64,000 nt of DNA from Tenacibaculum aquimarinum (GTDB taxonomy: Bacteria > Bacteroidota > Bacteroidia > Flavobacteriales > Flavobacteriaceae), in NCBI RefSeq assembly GCF_022478115.1, contig NZ_JAKGSC010000001.1:930001-994000 (forward strand). Reading direction: 5' to 3'. The notes under the pieces were generated by a model, which saw only the letters and a list, made by a program, of their open reading frames with translations, searched no databases and had not been told where the DNA came from. Position numbers and translations under genes: made by a program. Shown here piece after piece: positions 26,771 through 36,400 of this stretch; positions within the stretch are counted from its first letter, which is position 1, and every line of letters starts with the position of its first letter.

Positions 26771-27367
26771 ATGAAAGATAAGTTATTACATACAGCAACA
26801 GAAATGTTTTTAAACCTAGGGTTTAAGAGTGTTACTATGGATGACATTGCTAAGGAAATTGGCGTGTCTAAGAAAACTATTTATAGTCATTTTAAAAACA
26901 AGACAGAGTTAGTTGATGAGGTTACATCAACCATGTTTTGTCAAATTTGTGATGGAATAGATATTATTAATGAACAGAAGAAAAATCCAATTATAGAACT
27001 GTTTGAAGTTAAGCATTTTATAATGAATTTTTTAAAGGATGAAAAATCGTCGCCACAATATCAATTGCAAAAGTATTATCCTAAAATTTTTGCGTCACTA
27101 AAGTTAAAACAGTTTGAGTTTATGCAAGGTTGTATTAAAGAAAATTTAGTGAGAGGTGTTGCGCAAGATTTGTATAGGAAGAATCTCGATAATGATTTTA
27201 TTGCAAGAATTTATTTTAATGGAATGATAGCAATAAAAGATATTGATTTATTTCCATTAAAGCAGTTTTCAATGAACCAATTAATGAACTACTATTTAGA
27301 ATATCATTTAAGAGGAATTTGTACAGAAAAAGGAATTCAAATATTAGAAAATCAGTTAAAAGAATAA
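26771..27367 (+). CDS. TetR/AcrR family transcriptional regulator
   Basis: The protein is 198 residues with an N-terminal TetR HTH (about 6-50: TEMFLNLGFKSVTMDDIAKE, then IGVSKKTIYSHFKNKTELVD) and a helical ligand-binding C-terminal domain. It is the first gene of a plus-strand operon with a TolC-type protein, a membrane fusion protein and an RND permease (gaps of 4, 10 and 12 bases), so it very likely represses its own operon and is released by a pump substrate. Its start sits at the end of the promoter. Confidence 0.94.
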   Translation: MKDKLLHTATEMFLNLGFKSVTMDDIAKEIGVSKKTIYSHFKNKTELVDEVTSTMFCQICDGIDIINEQKKNPIIELFEVKHFIMNFLKDEKSSPQYQLQKYYPKIFASLKLKQFEFMQGCIKENLVRGVAQDLYRKNLDNDFIARIYFNGMIAIKDIDLFPLKQFSMNQLMNYYLEYHLRGICTEKGIQILENQLKE

Positions 27368-27371
27368 TTAA

Positions 27372-28694
27372 ATGAAGAGAGTATTATACATGTTTATTAT
27401 GTTGCTTTTTGTAAGCTTAACTCAAGCTCAAGAAACAGAGATGAGTTTGTCTTTAAAAGAAGCTATTAATTATGCTATAACAAATAGCTATCAGAGTAAA
27501 ACTGCTAAAAATGATATTAGAGCTGCTGAAAAGCGTAAATGGGAAACCACAACAATTGGTTTACCTCAGATTGATGCGAAAATTGACTATATAAATAATA
27601 TAAAGCAACAGTTTCCTGGAGTGGATTTTGATCAAGATGGGACAGTAGATTTTGGAGCAAAACAATCAATAACAGGTACCGCAACTTTACGTCAATTATT
27701 ATTTGACGGTTCTTACTTGGTTGGACTTCAATCTGCAAAAACGTATTTAAAAATATCTAATCAGGCTAAAGAAAAAAAAGAACTTGTAACTAGAGAAGCT
27801 GTTATTAATGCTTATGGAAATATTTTAGTTGCAGAAAAATCTATCGAAATTTTAGAACGTAACAAGAAGGTAAATGCTAGGTTACTTAAGGGAGCTAGAG
27901 CAGGATATGAGAATGGTTTAGCTGAACAAGAAGATGTTGAACAATTTGAAGTAACAGAAGGTAGCATAATAAGTAGTATTAGAAATGCTAATCGTATGAA
28001 GGATTTAGCTTACCAAATGCTAAACCTAACTTTAGGAATTGAAATTGAAACTAAAGTTGTTTTAAAAGATTCTTTGGAAGACTTAGTTCTTAAAAATACA
28101 GATCTAAATTTAATAACAACAGAATTTAATTTAAACAATCATATAGATTATAAAATTGCAGAAAATAGTAGAGAAAGTAATCGTTTACTGATGAAGTTAG
28201 AAAAAAGTAAGGCTTTACCAAGTTTAAATGCTTTTATAAATTATTCATATTTAGCAAATTCAGATTCATTTACGTTTTTTAATTCTTCTCAAAACTGGAT
28301 ACCAACTTCTGTATTTGGAGTTAGTTTAAATGTACCAATATTTAGCAGTGGAGCTAGAAATGCTAGAACAGCACAAGCAACAATTGCTTTAGAAAATTCT
28401 GATATAGAGTTAGAAGAAATTAAACAACGTTTAAACTTACAAGCAAAACAAGCACGAAGTAATTATCAATTAAGTATAGAAAATTACGAAACTGCTAAAA
28501 AGAATTTAGGTCTTGCAGAACGTATAGAAAATAAAAATCAAATTAAATTTAAAGAAGGTGTTGCAACAAGTTTCGAGCTTTTTCAAGCACAACAACAATT
28601 GTATGCTCAACAAAACAATTTTGTGCAATCTATGTTAAACATAATTGCCAATAAAGCAACATTAGAAAACGCATTAAACTTACCAATCAAATAA
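27372..28694 (+). CDS. TolC family outer-membrane efflux protein
   Basis: The protein is 440 residues with a signal peptide (ending SLTQAQ) and two OEP-type repeats rich in long helices (EAINYAITNSYQSKTAKNDI in the first; EIKQRLNLQAKQARSNYQLS in the second, then a KFKEGVATSFELFQAQQQLY motif typical of the family). It should form the trimeric outer-membrane channel of the RND pump encoded downstream. It starts four bases after the TetR stop. Confidence 0.94.
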   Translation: MKRVLYMFIMLLFVSLTQAQETEMSLSLKEAINYAITNSYQSKTAKNDIRAAEKRKWETTTIGLPQIDAKIDYINNIKQQFPGVDFDQDGTVDFGAKQSITGTATLRQLLFDGSYLVGLQSAKTYLKISNQAKEKKELVTREAVINAYGNILVAEKSIEILERNKKVNARLLKGARAGYENGLAEQEDVEQFEVTEGSIISSIRNANRMKDLAYQMLNLTLGIEIETKVVLKDSLEDLVLKNTDLNLITTEFNLNNHIDYKIAENSRESNRLLMKLEKSKALPSLNAFINYSYLANSDSFTFFNSSQNWIPTSVFGVSLNVPIFSSGARNARTAQATIALENSDIELEEIKQRLNLQAKQARSNYQLSIENYETAKKNLGLAERIENKNQIKFKEGVATSFELFQAQQQLYAQQNNFVQSMLNIIANKATLENALNLPIK

Positions 28695-28704
28695 TTATCA
28701 GGCA

Positions 28705-29877
28705 ATGAGAAAAATATATTCATTATTAGTAATAGCACTAGTTTTTATTTCTTGTGGAGAGAAAAAAACGGTATCTGTCGAAAATTTAGTTTCAACAGGA
28801 AGTTTAAAAGAATTAATTGCTAAAAAGAAAGAAATAACAGCAAGTTTAGAGGTTATTAATAAAGATTTAGAAGCAATAAATAGTGCTATTTCAGAAAAGG
28901 ATTCTGTTAAGAAACTTCCTTTAATTACAACTTTTATAGCTAAGGAAACTGCTTTTAATCATTACTTAGAATTGCAAGGAAATGTAAAAACAAAACAAAA
29001 TATTTTAGTATATCCAGAAATGCCTGGAATTTTAAAAAGAATTCTGGTTAAAGAAGGACAAAGAGTTTCTAAAGGACAATTACTTGCTGTTATAGATGAT
29101 GGTGGTTTAGGCAGTCAAGTTGCACAAATGGAAATTAATATAGCGTTGGCAAAAACTACTTTTGAGCGTCAGCAACGTTTATGGGACGAGAAAATTGGAT
29201 CTGAAATTCAATTTTTACAAGCCAAAGCTAATTACGAAGCGCAGCAAAACAGTTTAAATCAGCTTAAAAGTCAACAGGCAAAAGCATCAATTAGAGCTCC
29301 TTTTTCTGGAGTAATAGATGATGTTATAAAAGAGCCGGGAACAGTTGTTGCTCCGGGTCAAGGTTCTGAAATTTTCAGAGTTGTAAACTTGAATAATATG
29401 TATGTAGAGGCAGAGGTTCCAGAAAGATATATTACAAGTATTACTAAAAACAAAGAAGTAAAAGTCAGTTTTCCTGTTCTTGGTGCAAGTTTGGTAAGTA
29501 AAGTAAGACAGGTTGGAAGTTTTATTAACCCTAATAATAGATCGTTTAAAATTGAAGTTCCTGTTAAAAATAAAGACGGAAATGTAAAGCCAAATCTAAC
29601 AGCAAAACTTCAAATTAATGATTATACAGATGCAAAAGCAGTTTTAATTCCACAAAGTATTATTTCTGAAAACGCTAATGGAGAGCAATTTATTTATGTT
29701 ATTAAAGATAAAAACGCAAACCAAGAAGCAACTGCAGAAAGAATAGTTATTGTAACAGGTAAAACACAGGGAGATTTAATTGAGGTTTTAGCAAACCTAC
29801 CTGTTGGAACAGAAATTATTGAAGAAGGAGCTAGAAGTGTAAACAATGGCCAAACTGTAAAGGTTATCAATAAATAA
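28705..29877 (+). CDS. RND efflux periplasmic adaptor (membrane fusion protein), lipoprotein
   Basis: The protein is 390 residues with a lipobox (VFISC, Cys 17), an N-terminal predicted coiled coil (KELIAKKKEITASLEVINKD), a lipoyl/barrel-sandwich half (YPEMPGILKRILVKEGQRVS), a helical hairpin, the second half (RAPFSGVIDDVIKEPGTVVA) and beta-barrel and membrane-proximal domains. It joins the RND pump to the TolC channel in the periplasm. The extra N-terminal coiled coil ahead of the lipoyl half is longer than in AcrA-type proteins. Third gene of the efflux operon. Confidence 0.93.
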   Translation: MRKIYSLLVIALVFISCGEKKTVSVENLVSTGSLKELIAKKKEITASLEVINKDLEAINSAISEKDSVKKLPLITTFIAKETAFNHYLELQGNVKTKQNILVYPEMPGILKRILVKEGQRVSKGQLLAVIDDGGLGSQVAQMEINIALAKTTFERQQRLWDEKIGSEIQFLQAKANYEAQQNSLNQLKSQQAKASIRAPFSGVIDDVIKEPGTVVAPGQGSEIFRVVNLNNMYVEAEVPERYITSITKNKEVKVSFPVLGASLVSKVRQVGSFINPNNRSFKIEVPVKNKDGNVKPNLTAKLQINDYTDAKAVLIPQSIISENANGEQFIYVIKDKNANQEATAERIVIVTGKTQGDLIEVLANLPVGTEIIEEGARSVNNGQTVKVINK

Positions 29878-29889
29878 ACTTCATTTAAG

Positions 29890-32800
29890 ATGACGAAACA
29901 AGAAAAGAAAGTAGAAAAGGAGTTTAAATTATCTTCTTGGGCAATTAATAACAAAACAACTATTTATGTAATAATGGCTGTATTGTTTTTCTATGGAATC
30001 TCGGCTTACTTTAGTATGGCAAGAGAAAACTTCCCGGAAGTAAAAGAAACTAAAATATACATTAGTACGGTATATCCTGGTAATACAGCGGAAGATATAG
30101 AAAAGTTAATTACAGATCCTTTAGAAGATAAGGTAAAGACAATTAGTAACGTTGTAGAGGTTACTTCAACATCTCAAGAAGATTACTCTATTGTTATAGT
30201 TGAGTTTGATGAAAATATCTCTGTAGATCAGGCAAAACAAAAAGTAAAAGATGAAATAGATACAGAAACTTCTGGTGAAGATTGGCCAACATTTAACGGC
30301 GCTAAAGTAGAGCCAAATGTTTTTAATCTAAGTATGTCTGAAGAAATGCCAATCTTAAATATTAATATTTCTGGAGATTATCCTGTTTATAAGCTAAAAG
30401 AATTTGGTGAATATTTACAAGATGAAATTGAGGATTTACCTGAAATTAAGAAAGCAGATATAAGAGGTGCTCAAGATAAAGAAGTTGAGGTTGCAGTAGA
30501 TGTTTACAAAATGATGGCTGCAAAAGTTAGTTTCTCAGACATTACCAATGCAATTGGTAACGGAAATGTAACAATGTCTGCTGGTAATTTTATAACAAGC
30601 GGACAAAGAAGAACAATAAGAATTATTGGAGAAGTAGAAAAACCATCTGATTTAGAAGACTTTGTTATTAAATCGGAATTTAATAATCCTATTTATTTAA
30701 AAGATGTAGCTAAAGTATCTTTTAAAGATAAAGATAAAACTACCTACGCAAGAGAAAAAGGAGCACCAGTTGTTATGCTTGATGTTAAAAAACGTGCAGG
30801 TAAAAACATGGTAGCTGCCGCTGAAAAAATACAATTAATTGTAAATGATGCTGTAGAAAATCATTTTCCGAAGGATCTAAAAGTTACTATTGCAAATGAT
30901 CAATCACCAAAAACAATTGGTCAAGTAGATGATTTGGTAAACAATATCATTTTTGGAGTAATTCTAGTGGTTGTAGTTTTAATGTTTTTCTTAGGTTTTA
31001 AAAACGCAGTTTTTGTTGGGTTTGCAATTCCTATGTCTATGTTTATGTCTTTAATGTTGCTAAGCATGTTAGGTTATACAATGAACACCATGATTCTTTT
31101 TGGATTAATTATGGGGCTTGGAATGTTAGTGGATAATGGTATTGTAGTTGTAGAAAACGTTTATCGTTTAATGGATGAAGAAGGAATGAGTAGAGTTGAT
31201 GCTGCAAAAAAAGGTATTAGCGAAATTGCTTTTCCAATTATTATCTCTACTGCAACAACTGTAGCAGCCTTTATTCCTTTAGGTCTTTGGCCGGGAGTTA
31301 TGGGAGATTTTATGGTTTTATTACCAATAACTTTATCTACTGTTTTAGGGTCTTCATTATTAGTTGCAATATTTTTTAACTCTGTGTTAGTTTCACAGTT
31401 TATGAGTGTGGAAGATGAAAATATGCCTCTTAAAAAAATTATTATCCTTACTAGTATAATAGCAGTTATAGGTGTTCTTATTTTGTTAATTGGCGGTCCT
31501 TATAGAGCTATTGGTACTTTAATGATTTTTACCGCAATTATGTTGTGGGTTTATAGACTTTTCTTAAGAAATTGGGCAAATAGTTTTCAAAATAAAGTAT
31601 TACCACGCTTAGAAGCTTGGTATGAAAGACAACTAAAAAGAGCTTTATCTGGTTGGACTCCTTATGTGTTGACAGTAAGCACTTTTGTATTGTTAATTAT
31701 AGCATTTATGTCTTTTGGATGGTCTTTAAGTACACAAAGAACAAAAGTTGAGTTTTTCCCAGACAATAAGCCAAATCAGATTATTGTATATATTGAATAT
31801 CCTGAAGGAACTGATATTGAGAAGACAAATAACATTACAAAACTAATTGAAGAAAAAGTTTCTACCGTTTTATATAGCGATGATTATATGGATGGAGATT
31901 ATAACTTCATGATAGAAAGTGTAGTTTCTCAAGTTGGTGAAGGTGCAGGAAATCCTCAAACAGATGGAGGCTCTGCAGCCGAAATGCCGCATAAAGGAAA
32001 AATTACAGCTTCTATGAGAGAATATAAATATAGAAGAGGTTTAGATAGTGAGTTATTGCGTCAAAAAGTACAAACTGCTTTGGTTGGTATTTATCCTGGA
32101 GTATTAATTTCTGTTGAAAAAGATGCAAATGGACCGCCAGTTGGATCTCCAATTAATATTGAAATCCAAGGTGATGATTATGCAGAATTAATTCATACTG
32201 CTCAAAGAATGCGAGATTATATTAATACAAGAAGTATTTCTGGTATTGATGAATTAAAAATTGATGTGAATAGGGATAAGCCAGGAATGAAGGTTCTTGT
32301 TGATAGAAAAAAAGCAGGAGAATTAGGAGTGTCTACTGGTCAAGTTGGACAACAGTTAAGGGCTTCAATTTTTGGAAATAAAGCAGGTGTTTATAAAGAA
32401 GATGGTGAAGATTATGATATCTATGTTCGTTTCAATAAAGATGATAGATATAATAAAAGTGCAGTATTCAATCAGAATATTATTTTTAGAGATATGGCAT
32501 CTGGTACTGTTAAGGAAATTCCAGTTTCAGCTGTAGCAATGCAATCAAACAACTCGGGTTTTAGTGCTATTAAGCATAAAAAAATAAAACGTGTTGTTAC
32601 TGTATATTCTGCTTTAGCACCAGGAGAAACAGATGCTGGAGCTGTTGTTGGTAAGATTAGGCAAGAGATGAAAAACTTTAAAAATTTACCTAAAGGAATT
32701 AAAATTGATTATACAGGTCAGTTAGAAGAGCAAGAAAAGCAAATGAACTTTTTGGTTGGGGCATTTTTTACAGGTTTAGCTTTAATATTCTTTATTTTAA

Positions 32801-33414
32801 TATTCCAATTTAACTCAGTTTCTAAACCAGGAATTATAATGTTAGCTATATTTTTAAGCTTTATTGGAGTATTTGGAGGTTTGGTTATTTCTGGTTCGCC
32901 ATTTGTAATTATGATGACAATGATGGGGATTATTTCTCTTGCAGGAATTGTGGTTAATAACGGGGTAGTTTTATTAGATTATGCACAATTGCTAATAGAT
33001 AGAAAGAAAGTTGAACTAGATTTAGAAGAAAATCAATTTTTACCAAAGGAAGAGTTATTTAATACAATAGTACAAGCCGGTAGAGCACGTTTAAGACCTG
33101 TTTTATTAACAGCAATTACAACTATTTTAGGTTTAATTCCTTTGGCAATTGGTTTAAATATTAACTTCTTTACGTTGTTTAGTGAGTTAAATCCTCATAT
33201 ATATTTTGGAGGAGATAATGTTGTTTTCTGGGGACCTTTAGCTTGGACAGTTATATATGGTTTGTTAATTGCAACTTTCTTAACGTTAATAGTGGTGCCA
33301 ATTCTATTCTTTTTAATTACTAAGTTTAAGATGTGGTTAAAAAGAAATACAACCTCTACTGAGTTAGAACCTCAAAACCTATTTGAAGTTGAAAAAAGGT
33401 TAGAAGAAGGTTAA
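29890..33414 (+). CDS. RND family efflux permease
   Basis: The protein is 1174 residues with the two-fold RND layout: TM1 near residue 20-40, first periplasmic loop, TM2-6 (330-500), second loop and TM8-12. The TM4 signature is GLIMGLGMLVDNGIVVVENV: one Asp is followed by Asn, where AcrB has the Asp-Asp pair. TM10-11 contains AGIVVNNGVVLLDYAQ. Two extra hydrophobic segments (about 516-557, IIILTSIIAVIGVLILLIGG and GTLMIFTAIMLWVYRLFL) lie between TM6 and TM7. Drug, bile-type or lipid substrates are possible; the sequence does not say. Ends at a strong bidirectional terminator. Confidence 0.95.
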   Translation: MTKQEKKVEKEFKLSSWAINNKTTIYVIMAVLFFYGISAYFSMARENFPEVKETKIYISTVYPGNTAEDIEKLITDPLEDKVKTISNVVEVTSTSQEDYSIVIVEFDENISVDQAKQKVKDEIDTETSGEDWPTFNGAKVEPNVFNLSMSEEMPILNINISGDYPVYKLKEFGEYLQDEIEDLPEIKKADIRGAQDKEVEVAVDVYKMMAAKVSFSDITNAIGNGNVTMSAGNFITSGQRRTIRIIGEVEKPSDLEDFVIKSEFNNPIYLKDVAKVSFKDKDKTTYAREKGAPVVMLDVKKRAGKNMVAAAEKIQLIVNDAVENHFPKDLKVTIANDQSPKTIGQVDDLVNNIIFGVILVVVVLMFFLGFKNAVFVGFAIPMSMFMSLMLLSMLGYTMNTMILFGLIMGLGMLVDNGIVVVENVYRLMDEEGMSRVDAAKKGISEIAFPIIISTATTVAAFIPLGLWPGVMGDFMVLLPITLSTVLGSSLLVAIFFNSVLVSQFMSVEDENMPLKKIIILTSIIAVIGVLILLIGGPYRAIGTLMIFTAIMLWVYRLFLRNWANSFQNKVLPRLEAWYERQLKRALSGWTPYVLTVSTFVLLIIAFMSFGWSLSTQRTKVEFFPDNKPNQIIVYIEYPEGTDIEKTNNITKLIEEKVSTVLYSDDYMDGDYNFMIESVVSQVGEGAGNPQTDGGSAAEMPHKGKITASMREYKYRRGLDSELLRQKVQTALVGIYPGVLISVEKDANGPPVGSPINIEIQGDDYAELIHTAQRMRDYINTRSISGIDELKIDVNRDKPGMKVLVDRKKAGELGVSTGQVGQQLRASIFGNKAGVYKEDGEDYDIYVRFNKDDRYNKSAVFNQNIIFRDMASGTVKEIPVSAVAMQSNNSGFSAIKHKKIKRVVTVYSALAPGETDAGAVVGKIRQEMKNFKNLPKGIKIDYTGQLEEQEKQMNFLVGAFFTGLALIFFILIFQFNSVSKPGIIMLAIFLSFIGVFGGLVISGSPFVIMMTMMGIISLAGIVVNNGVVLLDYAQLLIDRKKVELDLEENQFLPKEELFNTIVQAGRARLRPVLLTAITTILGLIPLAIGLNINFFTLFSELNPHIYFGGDNVVFWGPLAWTVIYGLLIATFLTLIVVPILFFLITKFKMWLKRNTTSTELEPQNLFEVEKRLEEG

Positions 33415-33431
33415 AAATATTTTTTGTTAAC

Positions 33432-33467
33432 AAAAAAAGGGGTAGAAAATTTTCCACCCCTTTTTTT
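33432..33467. terminator. Bidirectional terminator between RND and T9SS genes
   Basis: The stem AAAAAAAGGGGT pairs with ACCCCTTTTTTT, and the interior GAAAATTTTC extends it. It serves the convergent RND permease and the large T9SS protein. A second small palindrome (GTTAAC) sits just before it. Confidence 0.92.
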
Positions 33468-33485
33468 ATAAATAATATTTAATGT

Positions 33486-36400
33486 TTATTTTTTTATGTA
33501 CTTGGTTATTAATTGAGTTTTATTTTCTAATAAAACTTTAACAATTAATACTCTCCCAGAGTTGTAATTTGTAGAAGGTATACTAACAATTGAAGAGTTA
33601 GTTTTCTTATTTGCTAAAGTTCTACCCAGTAAATCATATATTTCTATATTTTTTATAACTTTATTTTTAGATGTTTTAATACTAATAAAGTCTTTGTCTT
33701 CTTGAAATATTATTAAATTTTCTTTAGGTGTAATTTCGTCACCAACAGATAGAACACTATTATTAAACCTGAGTTTAAAGCGATCGTTATAATTTCCAGG
33801 ACTACTTAAGTTAAATGTGTAATCAGAATTTTTTAAATCATGAATAATATTTAGGTCTTTATCTTCAAGATATACTTCTGAAGCACTCAAAGCACCTTCT
33901 AAATTTGCAATACTTATTGTAAGAGTATCTGGTTGAGTAACTTTAAGTCCTAGAGGAATTGTAATTAATGAATCAAATGTTTCTCTAGACTGTATTGCGT
34001 ACTTTTCTTCTTCAATTAAAGAATAAAAATCATAATCATTACCTACTTCAAGGCGTTTTCCGTCATATGCTCTATCGTAACCTGGGGTAGTATTATCAAA
34101 AAATGCAATTAAGACTTGTCTAAAAACATTGTTAGGTGTTGTTAAATTAATCCAAATCCTATCTTGTTCAGTAGTTTGGTTTCGGTAAAAATAATTATTC
34201 TCAGTTGTAAGCCTCATAGCGTTGTTAAAAACAACGTCAACAGAAGCATCAGTTACATTTGCAAAAAATCCTTGTCCTGAAGCTATCTTAAAGCTTGAAG
34301 ATACCTGTCCTCCTGCTCCAGAAGCAACTCCGCCAGCTAAGTTGTAGCTATCATAATCAGCATTAGTAAAATTATAAGCATCTGGACCTGGTTGGGAGTT
34401 TGAAATAAAAGTTCTATGAGACCAAAAATACAATGTGCCTTCTAATCCAGAATTTGCATTAATAAAAGCTACTGGGTCAATTGCTGATGGGTAAGGATTC
34501 CCTAATAAATTTTGATTTAAGGAAGAATCTGTTAAATCGTTATCTTCAGAAACATCAATAGTTATTTCTCCATTATTAACATCATCAGAAAAAATTACAG
34601 ACTGTGTGTAGGTTGGGTAAGGTAACGAAGATAAAGGAGTGGTAAAAGAGCCTTCTCCCATTGCTATTAATCCAATTCCTGGAGTTAAATTTCCTGATGC
34701 AACTACCCAATCGTCTCCTTCATCATCAAAAGAATCATTGTCACTATCATTAAAAGTATGTGTAACTGCATAAAAAATATAATTTGAAGGGTTTGCAGCT
34801 AAAACATTTTCTACAGTTTCGTTTTGTACGGGAGATGACCAATATGTGTAATCATACTCGGTGTATGCTGGAGTAGTTTTGTGTACGTTAGTTGTTCCAG
34901 TTCCATCTACAGTACCTAAATCGTTTTGCTGTACTAATGAACCTTCATGTCTTATTTCCAAAGTTCCATTAACAGTTAAATTATTTACTATGTTAACATA
35001 ATTTCCTGCTGTAATATCTAATGTAACCCCATTATCAATAATTAAGCTACATGCATCAAAACTTGGTGTTGTTGTATTTGTTGTATAATTACCACTTATT
35101 ACTACAAACATTGAAGAGGTTGGTGTACCATTATCCCAAGTTGTTCCATTCCATGTTGTTGTTATAAAGCTGTCAGAATCAACTTTCATAGCACTACTAC
35201 CAATATTACATGTTCCTACTTCTGTAATTTCACAATAAAATTGATAGTTGTCTAAGTTTGCTATTGAATTTGCTGCAGATGTAATATACAATTGATTTGT
35301 GCTTTCTCCATTAATAGTAAACCCTGGTAAATTAGTTGTGTTAACTGCTGTCCATGTTAAAGAAACTCCATCATTATAATACCATTGATATGATAATGCT
35401 CCACTTTCTCCAGCAGTTGCTGCTATTTCAAACTCTATTGTTGTACATGTTGAATTATTGGTTTGAGAGGTTATTATAGGTTCATTAAAAATTGCTATTG
35501 AAAAACCAAAACAATCTGCTGTAGGAGATGAATTCCAATCATTATTATCAAATGTTACAGATGGAGCTGTACTAGAAAAATCACGTGAGAACACATAACC
35601 TTCATTATAACCAGCACCATTTGAGTGATTTTGCCAAACATCTATTACTGTTGTACCCGTGTATAATACTAAACGATCTTCGTCGTTAATACCTCCTGAA
35701 GTAAAATTGATATCTGGAACAATGGTAGAACAAGCTGTACAAGCTCCTGAACTACTTAGTTGAACCATATATGTTTCTCCAGCTGCTAAAGTCCCAGAGA
35801 GTGCTAAATTAGCATCAAAACCTGTTACTGGAGGCGTAGAACCCAAGGTGAAATTATTATCTACTCCTATAGAGTAAGATGATAAGTCAATATCGGAGCT
35901 AGTGGAGTTTAATAACTCGAAATAATGGCATGACGACACTGCATCATCATAAATTCCTGAGAATAATAATCCATTAAAAGAAGTTGGAGAATTAGATCCG
36001 CAATTTCCTCCTCCTCCAGAAATAAATGTAAATTCTGTTGATGATTCAACAGGACATGAAGTTTCTGTTATAGTTAAATTACCAGTAGAAGCTCCAGTTG
36101 GTACTTGAACAATTATTTCTGTTGCTGTTTGAGATATAATTGTTGCGCTAACACCGTCTGTAAAATTCACTGTTGTTGCTGTTGTAAATCCTGTACCAGT
36201 AATTGTTATCTCTGTGTTTTCTGGGCCAGAAGTTGGGCTAAAGCTTGTAATTGTATGTGTTGGTGTACATCCACTTGTACCACAAGTAACTTCTACATCA
36301 TCTAAATACCATGTATTAAATCCAGAATTAAACCTAAATGTAACGTCTGTTTGAGTCGATAAATCTACGCTTCCAATATTTGTTAAATCTACAGTTTCTG

